From the NCBI RefSeq assembly GCF_002891295.1, contig NZ_LGUI01000008.1, forward strand, positions 310,001 through 374,000: a stretch of DNA of 64,000 nt. The letters are read 5' to 3'. This document shows, piece by piece, positions 39,807 to 49,118 of the stretch. A program made the translations under genes and the position numbers. Below the pieces are notes generated by a model, which saw only the letters and a list, made by a program, of their open reading frames with translations, was not told where the DNA came from and searched no databases. How positions within the stretch are numbered: position 1 is the first letter of the stretch; each line of letters opens with the position of its first letter. The stretch comes from Streptomyces eurocidicus. Lineage in GTDB: Bacteria > Actinomycetota > Actinomycetes > Streptomycetales > Streptomycetaceae.

Positions 39807-41084
39807 TCAGTCCACCGAGACGGACTGACGGTGACCGACCCCACGTGCGGCGACGATCGATTCGCCGCGCGGGGTGAGCGCCTTCCGCAGCGCCAGCAGG
39901 ACCACCAGGGCCGCCGCCGTACCGGCCAGCGGCACCAGGAAGCCGGTGCTCGCCGAGTGGGTGTCGATCAGCTTGCCGCCGACGGCCGCGCCGGCCGCCT
40001 GGCCGAGGCCGACCGCGCCGGTCAGCCAGGTGAACGCCTCGGTGCGGCTGCCCGCCGGGACGAGCTTCTCGACCAGCGTGTAGCCGGTGATCAGCGCCGG
40101 GGCGATGCACAGGCCGACCAGCAGGCCGAACCCGCCCAGCATCGGCAGCGAGTCCGCCGCCCACAGCGGGGTGGTGGCCAGCGCCAGCAGCGGGTAGGCG
40201 ATCAGCAGCCGGCGCTGGGCGCTGACGCGCCAGGCGATGGCACCGCAGATCAGGCCCGCGATCATGTTTCCGGCCGCGAACGTGCCGTACATCAGACCGT
40301 TCAGGCCCGGCTCGCCCAGCTCCTTGGTGAAGGCCGTCATCGACACCTGCATGCCGCCGAAGACGGAGCCGATGCCGAGGAAGGCGATCGCGAGGACCCG
40401 CACGCCCGGCACGGACAGCGCCGACGCCTGCTTCTCCGGGCTGCCCGCGGCGGCCCGGACCGGGGTGGGCTGGGTGCGCCGCTGGGCGGCGAAGAGCAGA
40501 CCGCCGCCGATGGTGAGCACGGCCTCGGTGATCAGACCGGCGGCCGGGTGGACACCGGTGCACAGCGCGGTGGCGAGCACCGGGCCGATCACGAACGTGA
40601 ACTCGTCCGTGACCGACTCGAAGGCCGCCGCCGTCGGCATCAGCGGTGAGCCGTCCAGCTTGGCCGCCCAGCGGGCCCGGACCATCGGCCCGATCTGCGG
40701 GGTCGACGCACCGGCGGGCACCGCTGCGGCGAAGAGCGCCCACAGCGGTGCGTCCGTCAGTGCCAGCGTGATCAGCAGCGCGATGGCCGCGGCGTGCACG
40801 ACCACACCGGGTATGAGCACCCGGGCCTGGCCGAAGCGGTCCGCGAGCTTGCCGCTCTGCGGCGCGAAGAGCGCCATGGCGACGCCGGCGGTCGCCGAGA
40901 CGGCGCCGGCCTTGCCGTACGAGCCGGTGGTGTGCTCGACCAGCAGCAGGATGCCGATGGTGAGCATCGCGAACGGCTGCCGGGCCAGGAAGCCGGGGAG
41001 CAGGAAGGTCCAGGCGCCGCGCGTACGCAGCAGCTGTCCGTATCCCGGCCGGGTCCCGGCGTTGTCGTTGACCGTGGTTGCCAC
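39807..41084 (-). CDS. MFS transporter (12-TM)
   Basis: 425 residues from GTG 41084 (VATTVNDNAG), chosen for GGAAAGG upstream. A frame to 41243 would add 53 basic residues and cannot be excluded. About 12 hydrophobic helices; GKLADRFGQARVL is the loop 2-3 MFS motif, and GAVGLGQAAGAAVGGKLID lies in the second half. Substrate unknown; the overall pattern is of exporters of the DHA1 type. It faces the antiporter gene upstream on the same strand. Confidence 0.85.
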   Translation of the reverse strand: MATTVNDNAGTRPGYGQLLRTRGAWTFLLPGFLARQPFAMLTIGILLLVEHTTGSYGKAGAVSATAGVAMALFAPQSGKLADRFGQARVLIPGVVVHAAAIALLITLALTDAPLWALFAAAVPAGASTPQIGPMVRARWAAKLDGSPLMPTAAAFESVTDEFTFVIGPVLATALCTGVHPAAGLITEAVLTIGGGLLFAAQRRTQPTPVRAAAGSPEKQASALSVPGVRVLAIAFLGIGSVFGGMQVSMTAFTKELGEPGLNGLMYGTFAAGNMIAGLICGAIAWRVSAQRRLLIAYPLLALATTPLWAADSLPMLGGFGLLVGLCIAPALITGYTLVEKLVPAGSRTEAFTWLTGAVGLGQAAGAAVGGKLIDTHSASTGFLVPLAGTAAALVVLLALRKALTPRGESIVAARGVGHRQSVSVD

Positions 41085-41348
41085 GGCCGGGCCTTTCCGC
41101 CGCCTGGTAGCGCGCACCGGACGGGGGAAAGCCGCACGGAGCGCGCCGAGAGCTGTCCTCTCGCGCAGGACCGTGGTAGATGCCGAGCGGGCCGCCTTGT
41201 ACTGCGCGACCGCGGCCGCCGTGCGGTCGCGCCAGCCCTGCATCAGGCAGAGTTGGTTCGGTGATGTCGGTGTCGCCGGCCGAGATGACCGGCGGTGAAG
41301 CGGACCTGTGGAGTCAGTTCGAGGATCAAGAATTTCGAACTAAATAGG

Positions 41349-42848
41349 TTACTTCCTCTTTATCGTACCCGTACTCCCCAGCCAGCCCGCAAGCTTTCCT
41401 CCCTCACCGACCGCGCGCAGCCGTTTCTCGGTCGCGTCCCGCACCGGGTCCGTGGCCACCACCAGCAGCTCGTCGCCCCGGCGCAGCACGGTCGTGGGCG
41501 AGGGCACGAAGCTGGTGCCGTCGCGCACGACGAGCGTCACCGCCGCCCCGGGGGGCAGCCGCAGCTCGCCGACCTCCACACCGTGCATCCGTGACGGCTC
41601 GGGGATCGCCACGGACAGCAGATGGCCGCGCAGCCGCTCCAGCGGCGCCGACTCGATGCCGAGGTCCTCCGGCTCGTTCTCGCCGAGCCTCAGGTGCCGG
41701 GCGAGCCAGGGCAGGGTCGGGCCCTGCACCAGGGTGTAGACGATCACGAGGACGAAGACGATGTTGAAGATCGTCCGGCTGTTCTCCACCTCGGCCACCA
41801 TGGGGATGGTGGCCAGCACGATGGGTACCGCGCCGCGCAGCCCGGCCCAGGACAGCAGGGTCTTCTCCTGCCAGGACGTGCGGAACGGCGCCAGGCTCAG
41901 GAACACCGACACCGGGCGCGCGACCATGGTCAGCACCAGGCCGACGACCAGCGCGGGGATGATGTCGTCGCCCAGCTCGTGCGGGGTGACGAGCAGGCCG
42001 AGCAGGACGAACATGCCGATCTGCGCGATCCAGCCGAGCCCCTCCGCGAAACCGCGGGTGGCCGGCCAGTGCGGCAGCTTGGCGTTGCCGAGGATCAGCG
42101 CCGCCAGATAGACGGCGAGGAAGCCGGAGCCGTGCGCGAGGGCGCCGCCCGCGTAGGCGGCGGTCGCGATGGCCATGACGGCGATCGGGTAGAGGCCGGA
42201 GGCGGGCAGGGCGACGTGCCGCAGCGCGTACGCCCCGAGGAAGCCGACCGCGAGGCCGACGGCGCCGCCGATCGCCAGCTCCAGGGCGATCTTGCCGACG
42301 AGCAGGTACCAGTGGTCGACCGGGCCGGCCGCCGAGAAGGCGACGACCAGGATGACCACGGGGGCGTCGTTGAAGCCGGACTCCGCTTCCAGCACACCCG
42401 TCAGCCGGGACGGCAGAGGAACGTTTCGCAGGACCGAGAAGACGGCCGCGGCGTCGGTCGAGGAGACGACCGCACCGATGATCAGGGCCTGGCGCCAGTC
42501 GACACCGGCGAGGTAATGGGCCGCCGCCGCGGTGACGCCCACGCTGACGGCGACGCCGAAGGTGGAAAGTATCGCGGCCGAGGGCAGGGCGGGTCTGATC
42601 TCATGCCACTTCGTGCCGAGACCGCCCTCGGCGAGGATCACCACGAGCGCCGCGTAGCCGATCACCTGGGTCAGCCCGACGTCATTGAAGGAGATGCCGA
42701 GGCCGTCCTGGCCGATGGCGACGCCGATGCCCAGATAGATGAGCAGGCTGGGGAGCCCGCTGCGCGAGGAGATCCGTACCGCCGCCACCGCCACGAGCAG
42801 TACGAGAGAGCAGATCAGCAGGAGTTCGTTGAGGTGGTGGACAGTCAG
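41349..42848 (-). CDS. Potassium/proton antiporter with C-terminal TrkA-C domain, CTG start
   Basis: 499 residues if started at CTG 42848. CPA-type antiporter with about 12 helices (VVSSTDAAAVFSVLR, ESGFNDAPVVILVV with the Asn-Asp pair) and a cytoplasmic RCK/TrkA-C end (EVGELRLPPGAAVTLVVRDG ... GDELLVVATD). It exchanges K+ (or Na+) for H+ for pH and salt balance. The next usual start, GTG 42794, would delete half of helix 1. CTG 42848 is preceded by GAAGGGA at 7-nt spacing, and an in-frame TGA lies 12 bp upstream. The expected N-terminus (TVHHLNELLLICSLVLLVAV) appears only from the CTG. Confidence 0.85.
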   Translation of the reverse strand: MTVHHLNELLLICSLVLLVAVAAVRISSRSGLPSLLIYLGIGVAIGQDGLGISFNDVGLTQVIGYAALVVILAEGGLGTKWHEIRPALPSAAILSTFGVAVSVGVTAAAAHYLAGVDWRQALIIGAVVSSTDAAAVFSVLRNVPLPSRLTGVLEAESGFNDAPVVILVVAFSAAGPVDHWYLLVGKIALELAIGGAVGLAVGFLGAYALRHVALPASGLYPIAVMAIATAAYAGGALAHGSGFLAVYLAALILGNAKLPHWPATRGFAEGLGWIAQIGMFVLLGLLVTPHELGDDIIPALVVGLVLTMVARPVSVFLSLAPFRTSWQEKTLLSWAGLRGAVPIVLATIPMVAEVENSRTIFNIVFVLVIVYTLVQGPTLPWLARHLRLGENEPEDLGIESAPLERLRGHLLSVAIPEPSRMHGVEVGELRLPPGAAVTLVVRDGTSFVPSPTTVLRRGDELLVVATDPVRDATEKRLRAVGEGGKLAGWLGSTGTIKRK

Positions 42849-43095
42849 GGGCCGGTCCCTTCACGAGTCTTTCCACGGATAACGGGCGGGTTTCGGCCGG
42901 AACGTTCCTCCGACCGATGAGAACTTCATTTCCTAACCTAATATTTTACGCGTTCTTGACGCGTGACGGCAGTCACAGGAGGGCGATGGCGATCTATGTC
43001 ACTTCGGCGGCCGGACTCCGCGTCGGGCCGCTCCTGGCCCTGCGCCTATGGTTGCTTCAGCACTCCAGGACCACCCTGCCCCTCTAAGGACAGCG

Positions 43096-46002
43096 ATGCC
43101 CGCCAACAAGACCGGCCCTTCCGGCAAGAAGAAGACCGGTAAGAAGAAAGGCCGACGCGCCCGGCTGCTCGTGATCACCCTCGTGCTGCTGATCGTGGCG
43201 GGCGTGGGGTTCGGCGCGTACTGGAGCGTCAGTACGGTCCGCGCCTCCTTCCCGGAGACGAGCGGCACCCTTCAGCTGAAGGGTCTGTCGGGGCCGGTGA
43301 AGGTCTCCCGTGACGCCAACGGCATTCCGCAGGTCTACGCGGACACCGCCGAGGACCTCTTCCGCGCCCAGGGCTTCGTCCAGGCGCAGGACCGGTTCTG
43401 GGAGATGGACGTCCGCCGCCATCTGACGGCCGGCCGCCTCTCCGAGATGTTCGGCGACGGCCAGGTCGAGACGGACGCGTTCGTCCGGACGATGGGCTGG
43501 CGGAAGGTCGCACAGGAGGAGTACGACACCAAGCTCTCCGCGACCACCAAGAAGTACCTCCAGGCGTACTCCGAAGGCGTCAACGAGTACCTCAAGGACC
43601 ATCAGGGCAAGTCGCTGTCCGTCGAGTACGCGGCCCTGGAGTTCGAGAACGACTACAAGCCCGAGCAGTGGACCCCGGTCGACTCCGTGGCCTGGCTGAA
43701 GGCCATGGCCTGGGACCTGCGCGGCAACATGCAGGACGAGATCGACCGCTCGCTCGCCTCGACCCGGCTGAGCCCCAAGCAGATCGAGCAGCTCTACCCG
43801 GCGTACCCGTACGACCGGAACAAGCCGATCATCGAGGGCGGCGCCGTCGACCCGGCCACCAAGGCGTTCGACCCCAAGGGCACGCCGGCCGCGGGCCAGA
43901 ACGGCCAGAACAGTCAGAGTGGCCAGGACGGCCAGACGGGTCGTAACGGCCAGAACAGCCGTAACGGCCAGACGGGCCAGAACGGCGGCCAGGCGGGTCG
44001 GGACGGTGCGCAGAACGGTGCGCAGAACGGGCAGGACGGTGGTGCCGGCACCCCCGCCACCACCGGTGGCGCGGGCGCCGCGAACGGCCTGAAGACCGGC
44101 CTGTCCTCGCTCTCCCACACCCTCGACAAGATCCCGGCGCTGCTCGGCCCCTCCGGCAACGGCATCGGCTCGAACTCCTGGGTCGTCTCGGGCAAGTACA
44201 CGACCACCGGCAAGCCGCTGCTGGCCAACGACCCGCACCTCGCCCCGCAGCTGCCCTCGCTCTGGTACCAGATGGGCCTGCACTGCACGAAGACCGGCCC
44301 GGCCTGCCCGTACGACGTGGCCGGCTACACCTTCGCGGGCATGCCCGGTGTGGTCATCGGCCACAACAAGGACATCGCCTGGGGCATGACCAACCTCGGC
44401 GCCGACGTCTCCGACCTTTACCTGGAGAAGGTCACCGCCGGCAGCTACCTCTACGACGGCAAGCAGGTCCCCTTCGCCACCCGCAAGGAGAAGATCAAGG
44501 TCGCCGGCGGCAAGGACCGTGAGTTCACGATCCGCACCACCGCGAACGGCCCGGTCGTCTCCGACCGCAACACCGAGCTGGGCAAGGTCGGCCAGGACGC
44601 CCCGGTGCAGGACCCCGCGCCCGACCGCGCCGAGGGCTACGCCGTCTCGCTGCGCTGGACCGCGCTCGACCCGGGCAAGAGCATGGACGCCCTGCTGGAG
44701 CTGAACCGCGCCGCGGACTTCACCCAGTTCCGCAAGGCCGCCGCCGGCTTCGAGGTCCCCTCGCAGAACCTCGTCTACGCCGACACCAAGGGCCACATCG
44801 GCTACCAGGCCCCGGGCCGCATCCCCGTCCGCAAGGGCGACGGCCGCTACCCGGCGCCCGGCTGGGACTCGGCCTACAAGTGGACCGGCTGGATCCCGCA
44901 GGAGCAGCTGCCCTGGGAGCTCGACCCCCAGCGCGGTTACATCGTCACCGCCAACCAGGCCGTCGTCGACAAGAAGTACCCGTACAACCTGACCTCGGAC
45001 TGGGGCTACGGCGTCCGCAGCCAGCGCATCAACGAGCTCATCCAGTCGAAGATCAAGGACGGGGGGAAGATCTCGACGGACGACATGCAGAAGATGCAGA
45101 TGGACAACACCAGCGAGATCGCCAAGCTGCTCACCCCCTATCTGCTGAAGATCGAGCTCAAGGGCGCCAACGAGCGCGAGACGAAGTACGTCCGCGAGGC
45201 CCAGAAGCTCCTCCAGGGCTGGGACTACACCCAGGAGGCCGACTCGGCCGCCGCCGCGTACTTCAACGCCGTCTGGCGCAATACCCTCAAGCTCGCCTTC
45301 GGCAACAAGCTGCCCAAGGAGCTCCGGGTCAAGGACCAGTGCCTGCGGGTGCGCCCGGCCAACGACGCCGGTCCGCAGGAGGACCTCGACGGCAACGCCC
45401 GCCTCGTCACCGAGTGCGGCGAGCGGGACGCGGACTCCGCGCAGCCCGACGGCGGCGACCGCTGGTTCGAGGTCGTCCGCTCCATCCTCGACAAGCCCGA
45501 GGACGACTGGTGGAAGTTCGGCACCCGCAGCAACCCGGGCGCCAGCAACCGTGACGAGCTGCTGGCGCGGGCCATGAAGGACGCCCGCTGGGAGCTCACC
45601 TCCAAGCTCGGCAAGGACGTCAACTCCTGGAGCTGGGGCCGGCTGCACCAGCTCACCCTGAAGAACCAGACCCTCGGCAAGGAGGGCCCCGGGATCGTCC
45701 AGTGGGTCCTCAACCGCGGGCCCTGGAACCTGGCGGGCGGCGAGGCCGCGGTCAACGCCTCCGGCTGGAACGCGGCGGGCGGCTACGAGGCCGTCTGGGT
45801 GCCGTCGATGCGGATGGTCGTCAACCTCGACGACCTCGACAAGTCCCGGTGGATCAACCTCACGGGCGCGTCGGGCCACGCCTACAACGAGCACTACTAC
45901 GACCAGACGGACAAGTGGGCCAAGGGCGAGCTGCTGCCGTGGGCCTTCAGCCCGGACGCGGTGAAGAAGGGCACGGACGCGGAGCTGACGCTGAAGCCGT
46001 GA
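43096..46002 (+). CDS. Penicillin acylase-family Ntn hydrolase
   Basis: 968 residues from ATG 43096 with AAGGA. A Lys-rich start and one TM helix (about 25-47) anchor it to the membrane. The alpha part follows (GIPQVYADTAEDLFRAQGFVQAQDRFWEMD). A Gln/Asn/Gly repeat spacer spans about residues 265-320. The autoproteolytic site is at GSNSWVV near residue 357, with the exposed Ser as nucleophile. The beta part has NDPHLAPQLPSLWYQ and SGHAYNEHYYDQTDKW. Substrates could be acyl-amides such as quorum signals, lipopeptides or beta-lactams; none is indicated. Confidence 0.92.
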   Translation: MPANKTGPSGKKKTGKKKGRRARLLVITLVLLIVAGVGFGAYWSVSTVRASFPETSGTLQLKGLSGPVKVSRDANGIPQVYADTAEDLFRAQGFVQAQDRFWEMDVRRHLTAGRLSEMFGDGQVETDAFVRTMGWRKVAQEEYDTKLSATTKKYLQAYSEGVNEYLKDHQGKSLSVEYAALEFENDYKPEQWTPVDSVAWLKAMAWDLRGNMQDEIDRSLASTRLSPKQIEQLYPAYPYDRNKPIIEGGAVDPATKAFDPKGTPAAGQNGQNSQSGQDGQTGRNGQNSRNGQTGQNGGQAGRDGAQNGAQNGQDGGAGTPATTGGAGAANGLKTGLSSLSHTLDKIPALLGPSGNGIGSNSWVVSGKYTTTGKPLLANDPHLAPQLPSLWYQMGLHCTKTGPACPYDVAGYTFAGMPGVVIGHNKDIAWGMTNLGADVSDLYLEKVTAGSYLYDGKQVPFATRKEKIKVAGGKDREFTIRTTANGPVVSDRNTELGKVGQDAPVQDPAPDRAEGYAVSLRWTALDPGKSMDALLELNRAADFTQFRKAAAGFEVPSQNLVYADTKGHIGYQAPGRIPVRKGDGRYPAPGWDSAYKWTGWIPQEQLPWELDPQRGYIVTANQAVVDKKYPYNLTSDWGYGVRSQRINELIQSKIKDGGKISTDDMQKMQMDNTSEIAKLLTPYLLKIELKGANERETKYVREAQKLLQGWDYTQEADSAAAAYFNAVWRNTLKLAFGNKLPKELRVKDQCLRVRPANDAGPQEDLDGNARLVTECGERDADSAQPDGGDRWFEVVRSILDKPEDDWWKFGTRSNPGASNRDELLARAMKDARWELTSKLGKDVNSWSWGRLHQLTLKNQTLGKEGPGIVQWVLNRGPWNLAGGEAAVNASGWNAAGGYEAVWVPSMRMVVNLDDLDKSRWINLTGASGHAYNEHYYDQTDKWAKGELLPWAFSPDAVKKGTDAELTLKP
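43890..44045 (+). repeat. Irregular GGCCAGAACGGCCAG-type repeat inside the acylase gene
   Basis: About 150 bp of in-frame repeats (GGCCAGAAC, GGTCGTAAC, GGTGCGCAGAAC) encode a Gln-Asn-Gly spacer just before the autoprocessing site. It is likely variable in length between strains. Confidence 0.85.
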
Positions 46003-46009
46003 CCCTTCC

Positions 46010-46160
46010 CGGGGCTCCGCCCCGGACCTCGGTCCTCAAACGCCGGACGGGCTGATTTCAGCCCGTCCGGCGTTTGAGGACAACCGCGCGGTAGCGCGGA
46101 AAAAAGGGGGCCCGGGGGCGAAGCCCCCGGTTACGGGAAGGGGCGGGTAGGGGAAACCCT
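46010..46160. repeat. Modular intergenic inverted repeat, copy g
   Basis: The core at 46033-46080 is the best in the window, with 23-bp perfect arms around TT. It is preceded by GGGGCTCCGCCCCGGACC and followed by a CCGCGCGGTAGCGCGG hairpin, a GGGGGC/GCCCCC hairpin and the GGGAAGGGGCGGGTAGGGGA right arm. The right arm overlaps the last codons and stop of the cyclo-ligase gene. Confidence 0.88.
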
Positions 46161-46739
46161 CCGCACCCCACCCGGCGTCACCACCACATCCACGGGCCGA
46201 TCATGCGGCTCCTCCGGGACATGCGCGAGCACCTCGTGGTCGTACAGCAGAACCACCCGCACCGGCCCCACCCCCGCCCGCTCCAACCGCTCCAGCACCC
46301 GGTCGTACGAGCCCCCGCCGCGCCCCAGCCGCATCCCGCGGCCGTCCACCGCCAGGCCCGGCAGCAGCACCGTGTCCGCGCCGGTGACCGCGTCCGGCCC
46401 CAGCCGCTCGCCGGCGGGCTCCAGCAGGCCGCGACCGGCCCGTACGAGGCGGTCGGGACCCTCGTAGCGGGCCCAGTCGAGATCGTTGTCGTCCAGCAGC
46501 ACCGGAAGGAGTACCCGCACGCCCCGCTCCCGCAGCGCGTCGAGCAGCGCGCGGGTGCCCGGTTCGCGCCCGACGGAGACATAGGCGGCCACCGTGCCCG
46601 CCTCCGCGACCTCCGGCAGGGCCAGCGCCCGGTGGGTCAGCGCCGCCCCGGACACCTCCAGCTCATCAGGGGTCAACCCGGCCCTCACCGCCAGGAGGCC
46701 CTTCCGCAACTCACCCTTGGTACCGTCGTACTTGATCAC
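46131..46739 (-). CDS. 5-formyltetrahydrofolate cyclo-ligase
   Basis: 202 residues from GTG 46739 (VIKYDGTKGELRKGLLAVR), preferred for GGGAG at about 10 nt; ATG 46769 would add ten residues. It converts 5-formyl-THF to 5,10-methenyl-THF using ATP. The family motif LLPGLAVDGRGMRLGRGGGSYDR is present, as is LLYDHEVLAHVPEEPHDRPVDVVVTP. The last codons (SPTRPFP) and TAA lie in repeat copy g, so the end is element-derived. Divergent from galU. Confidence 0.9.
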   Translation of the reverse strand: MIKYDGTKGELRKGLLAVRAGLTPDELEVSGAALTHRALALPEVAEAGTVAAYVSVGREPGTRALLDALRERGVRVLLPVLLDDNDLDWARYEGPDRLVRAGRGLLEPAGERLGPDAVTGADTVLLPGLAVDGRGMRLGRGGGSYDRVLERLERAGVGPVRVVLLYDHEVLAHVPEEPHDRPVDVVVTPGGVRRVSPTRPFP

Positions 46740-46820
46740 TGTTCGTACAAACTCCCTGTGTCGGGTCATACTCGGTGGAGCCTCATCTTCCGCCCATTCC
46801 CAACCGTTAGTGTTCGGCCC

Positions 46821-47723
46821 ATGACTCAATCGCGTCCTCGGATCAGCAAGGCTGTCATCCCTGCCGCCGGTCTCGGCACCCGCTTCCTTCCGGCCACCAA
46901 GGCCACGCCCAAGGAGATGCTGCCGGTCGTCGACAAGCCGGCGATCCAGTACGTGGTGGAGGAAGCCGTCCTGGCCGGGCTGTCGGACGTCCTCATGATC
47001 ACCGGCCGTAACAAGCGGCCGCTGGAGGACCACTTCGACCGCAATTACGAGCTGGAGGAGGCCCTGCGGCGCAAGGGCGACGACTCCCGGCTCGCCCGGG
47101 TGCAGGAGTCCAGCGACCTGGCGACCATGCACTACGTCCGCCAGGGCGACCCCAGGGGCCTCGGGCACGCCGTGCTGTGCGCGGCCCCCCACGTGGGCGA
47201 CGAGCCGTTCGCCGTGCTCCTCGGCGACGACCTGATCGACGCCCGGGACCCGCTGCTGTCGAACATGGTCGACATCCAGCGCAAGCACGGCGGCAGCGTG
47301 ATCGCCCTGATGGAGGTCGACCCCTCCCAGGTCCACCTCTACGGCTGCGCGGCGGTCAAGCCCACCGACGTCGACGGCGTGGTGGAGATCACCGGCCTGG
47401 TCGAGAAGCCCGACGCCGCCGAGGCGCCCAGCAACTACGCGGTGATCGGCCGCTATGTCCTGGACCCCGCCGTCTTCGACGTGCTGCGCGAGACCGAGCC
47501 CGGCCGCGGCGGCGAGATCCAGCTCACCGACGCCCTCCAGGCCCTCGCCGCCGAGCCCGGCCTCGGCGGGCCCGTGCACGGCGTGGTCTTCAAGGGCCGC
47601 CGCTACGACACCGGGGACCGCGGTGACTACCTCCGCGCCATTGTCAGACTGGCGTGCGAACGTGAAGATCTAGGACCGGACTTCCGCGCCTGGCTTCGCC
47701 GTTACGTCACCGAGGAGATGTAG
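46821..47723 (+). CDS. galU: UTP-glucose-1-phosphate uridylyltransferase
   Basis: 300 residues from ATG 46821. It makes UDP-glucose for wall polymers, trehalose and glycogen-related polysaccharides. Motifs: KAVIPAAGLGTRFLPATKATPKEMLPVVDKP (nucleotide-binding loop), LGHAVLCA, LLGDDLID, VEITGLVEKP and GRRYDTGD. It heads the galU-moeA-moaC-mog-rimJ run; the moeA start lies 4 nt after its stop. Confidence 0.95.
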   Translation: MTQSRPRISKAVIPAAGLGTRFLPATKATPKEMLPVVDKPAIQYVVEEAVLAGLSDVLMITGRNKRPLEDHFDRNYELEEALRRKGDDSRLARVQESSDLATMHYVRQGDPRGLGHAVLCAAPHVGDEPFAVLLGDDLIDARDPLLSNMVDIQRKHGGSVIALMEVDPSQVHLYGCAAVKPTDVDGVVEITGLVEKPDAAEAPSNYAVIGRYVLDPAVFDVLRETEPGRGGEIQLTDALQALAAEPGLGGPVHGVVFKGRRYDTGDRGDYLRAIVRLACEREDLGPDFRAWLRRYVTEEM

Positions 47724-47727
47724 CACC

Positions 47728-49071
47728 TTGAGCAAGACCGCCGACAAGGGCACTCACGCGCACACCGACGTGGCGAGGGACGACGAGCGCCTCTGGTCGG
47801 TGGAGGAACACCTCGGCGACATCCTGGACCGGATCCGCCCGCTGGAGCCGATCGAGCTCCAGATCCTGGACGCCCAGGGCTGCGTCCTGGTCGAGGACGT
47901 CACCGTGCCGCTCGCCCTGCCCCCCTTCGACAACAGCTCCATGGACGGCTACGCCGTCCGCACGGCCGACGTCGAGGGCGCGAGCGAGGAGTTCCCGGCG
48001 GTCCTGACCGTCATCGGGGACATCGCCGCGGGCAGCGGCGAGCTCCCCACCGTCGGGCCCGGCGAGGCCGCCCGCATCATGACCGGCGCGCCCCTGCCGC
48101 CCGGCGCCGAGGCCGTCGTCCCCGTGGAGTGGACCGACGGCGGCACGGGCGAGGGCCCCGCCGCCGCCATGGCCGCCCACAGCGCCGCACCCGAGGGCGC
48201 CACGGGCGAGGTCCGCGTGCACCGGCCGGTCGCCGCCCGGGGGCACGTCCGCGCCCGTGGCAGCGACGTCGCCGCCGGGGAGCTCGCCCTCGCCGTCGGC
48301 ACGGTCCTCGGCCCGCCCCAGATCGGCCTCCTCGCGGCCATCGGCCGCGCCACCGTGCGGGTCCGGCCCCGGCCGCGCGTCGTCGTCATGTCGACCGGCA
48401 GCGAGCTCGTCCCGCCCGGCGAGGCCCTCGGCCCCGGCCGCATCCACGACTCCAACAGCTTCGCCCTGGCCGCCTGCGCCCGCGACGCCGGCGCCCTCGC
48501 CTACCGCGTCGGCGCCGTCGACGACGACGCCGAGACCCTCCGCTCCACCCTGGAGGACCAGCTCATCCGGGCCGACGCCGTGGTCACCAGCGGCGGCGTC
48601 AGCGTCGGCGCCTACGACGTGGTCAAGGAGACCTTCGCCGAGCTGGCCGGCGACGAGGGCAGCGTCTCCTTCCGCAAGCTGGCCATGCAGCCGGGCAAGC
48701 CCCAGGGCTTCGGCCGCATCGGCCCCGACCGGACGCCCCTGTTCGCCCTGCCCGGCAACCCCGTCAGCGCGTACGTCTCCTTCGAGCTGTTCGTCCGGCC
48801 CGCCCTCCGCGCCCTGATGGGCCTCGCCCCCTTCGACCGCCCCACCGTCCGCGCGGTCTGCGCCGACGCGATCACCTCCTCGCCCGAGGGCCGCCGGCAG
48901 TACCTGCGCGCCCGCCACGAGGACGGCGAGGTCAGGCTCGTCGGCGGGGCGGGCTCGCACCTCGTCAAGGCGCTCGCCGAGGCCAACGCCCTGATAGTCG
49001 TCCCCGAGGCGACCACGGCCGTCCCGGCCGGCACCGAGCTCGACGTCGTCCTCCTCGACCGGACTCCCTGA
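47728..49071 (+). CDS. MoeA/gephyrin-like protein (molybdotransferase or division factor Glp)
   Basis: 447 residues from TTG 47728; GAGGAG lies in the galU tail. MoeA motifs: PPFDNSSMDGYAVRTADV, MTGAPLPPGAEAVVPVEW, STGSELVPPG, TSGGVSVGAYDVVKE and ALPGNPVSAYVSFELFVRPAL, with the C-terminal beta domain. MoeA inserts molybdenum into molybdopterin. However, in Corynebacterium a MoeA homologue called Glp acts in cell division with FtsZ and a membrane receptor homologous to SepX. That receptor-type gene lies four genes downstream here, so this may be Glp. Both uses are compatible with the sequence. Confidence 0.9.
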   Translation: MSKTADKGTHAHTDVARDDERLWSVEEHLGDILDRIRPLEPIELQILDAQGCVLVEDVTVPLALPPFDNSSMDGYAVRTADVEGASEEFPAVLTVIGDIAAGSGELPTVGPGEAARIMTGAPLPPGAEAVVPVEWTDGGTGEGPAAAMAAHSAAPEGATGEVRVHRPVAARGHVRARGSDVAAGELALAVGTVLGPPQIGLLAAIGRATVRVRPRPRVVVMSTGSELVPPGEALGPGRIHDSNSFALAACARDAGALAYRVGAVDDDAETLRSTLEDQLIRADAVVTSGGVSVGAYDVVKETFAELAGDEGSVSFRKLAMQPGKPQGFGRIGPDRTPLFALPGNPVSAYVSFELFVRPALRALMGLAPFDRPTVRAVCADAITSSPEGRRQYLRARHEDGEVRLVGGAGSHLVKALAEANALIVVPEATTAVPAGTELDVVLLDRTP

Positions 49072-49118
49072 CACGCTCCCGATACGGTGTCTGCCCACAG
49101 GACCGGATCAGGAGAACG

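Noticed and set aside
43084..45894. 936-codon frame opposite the acylase gene
   Set aside because: No start context or domain content; Val/Leu/Arg/Gly composition is typical of antisense frames.
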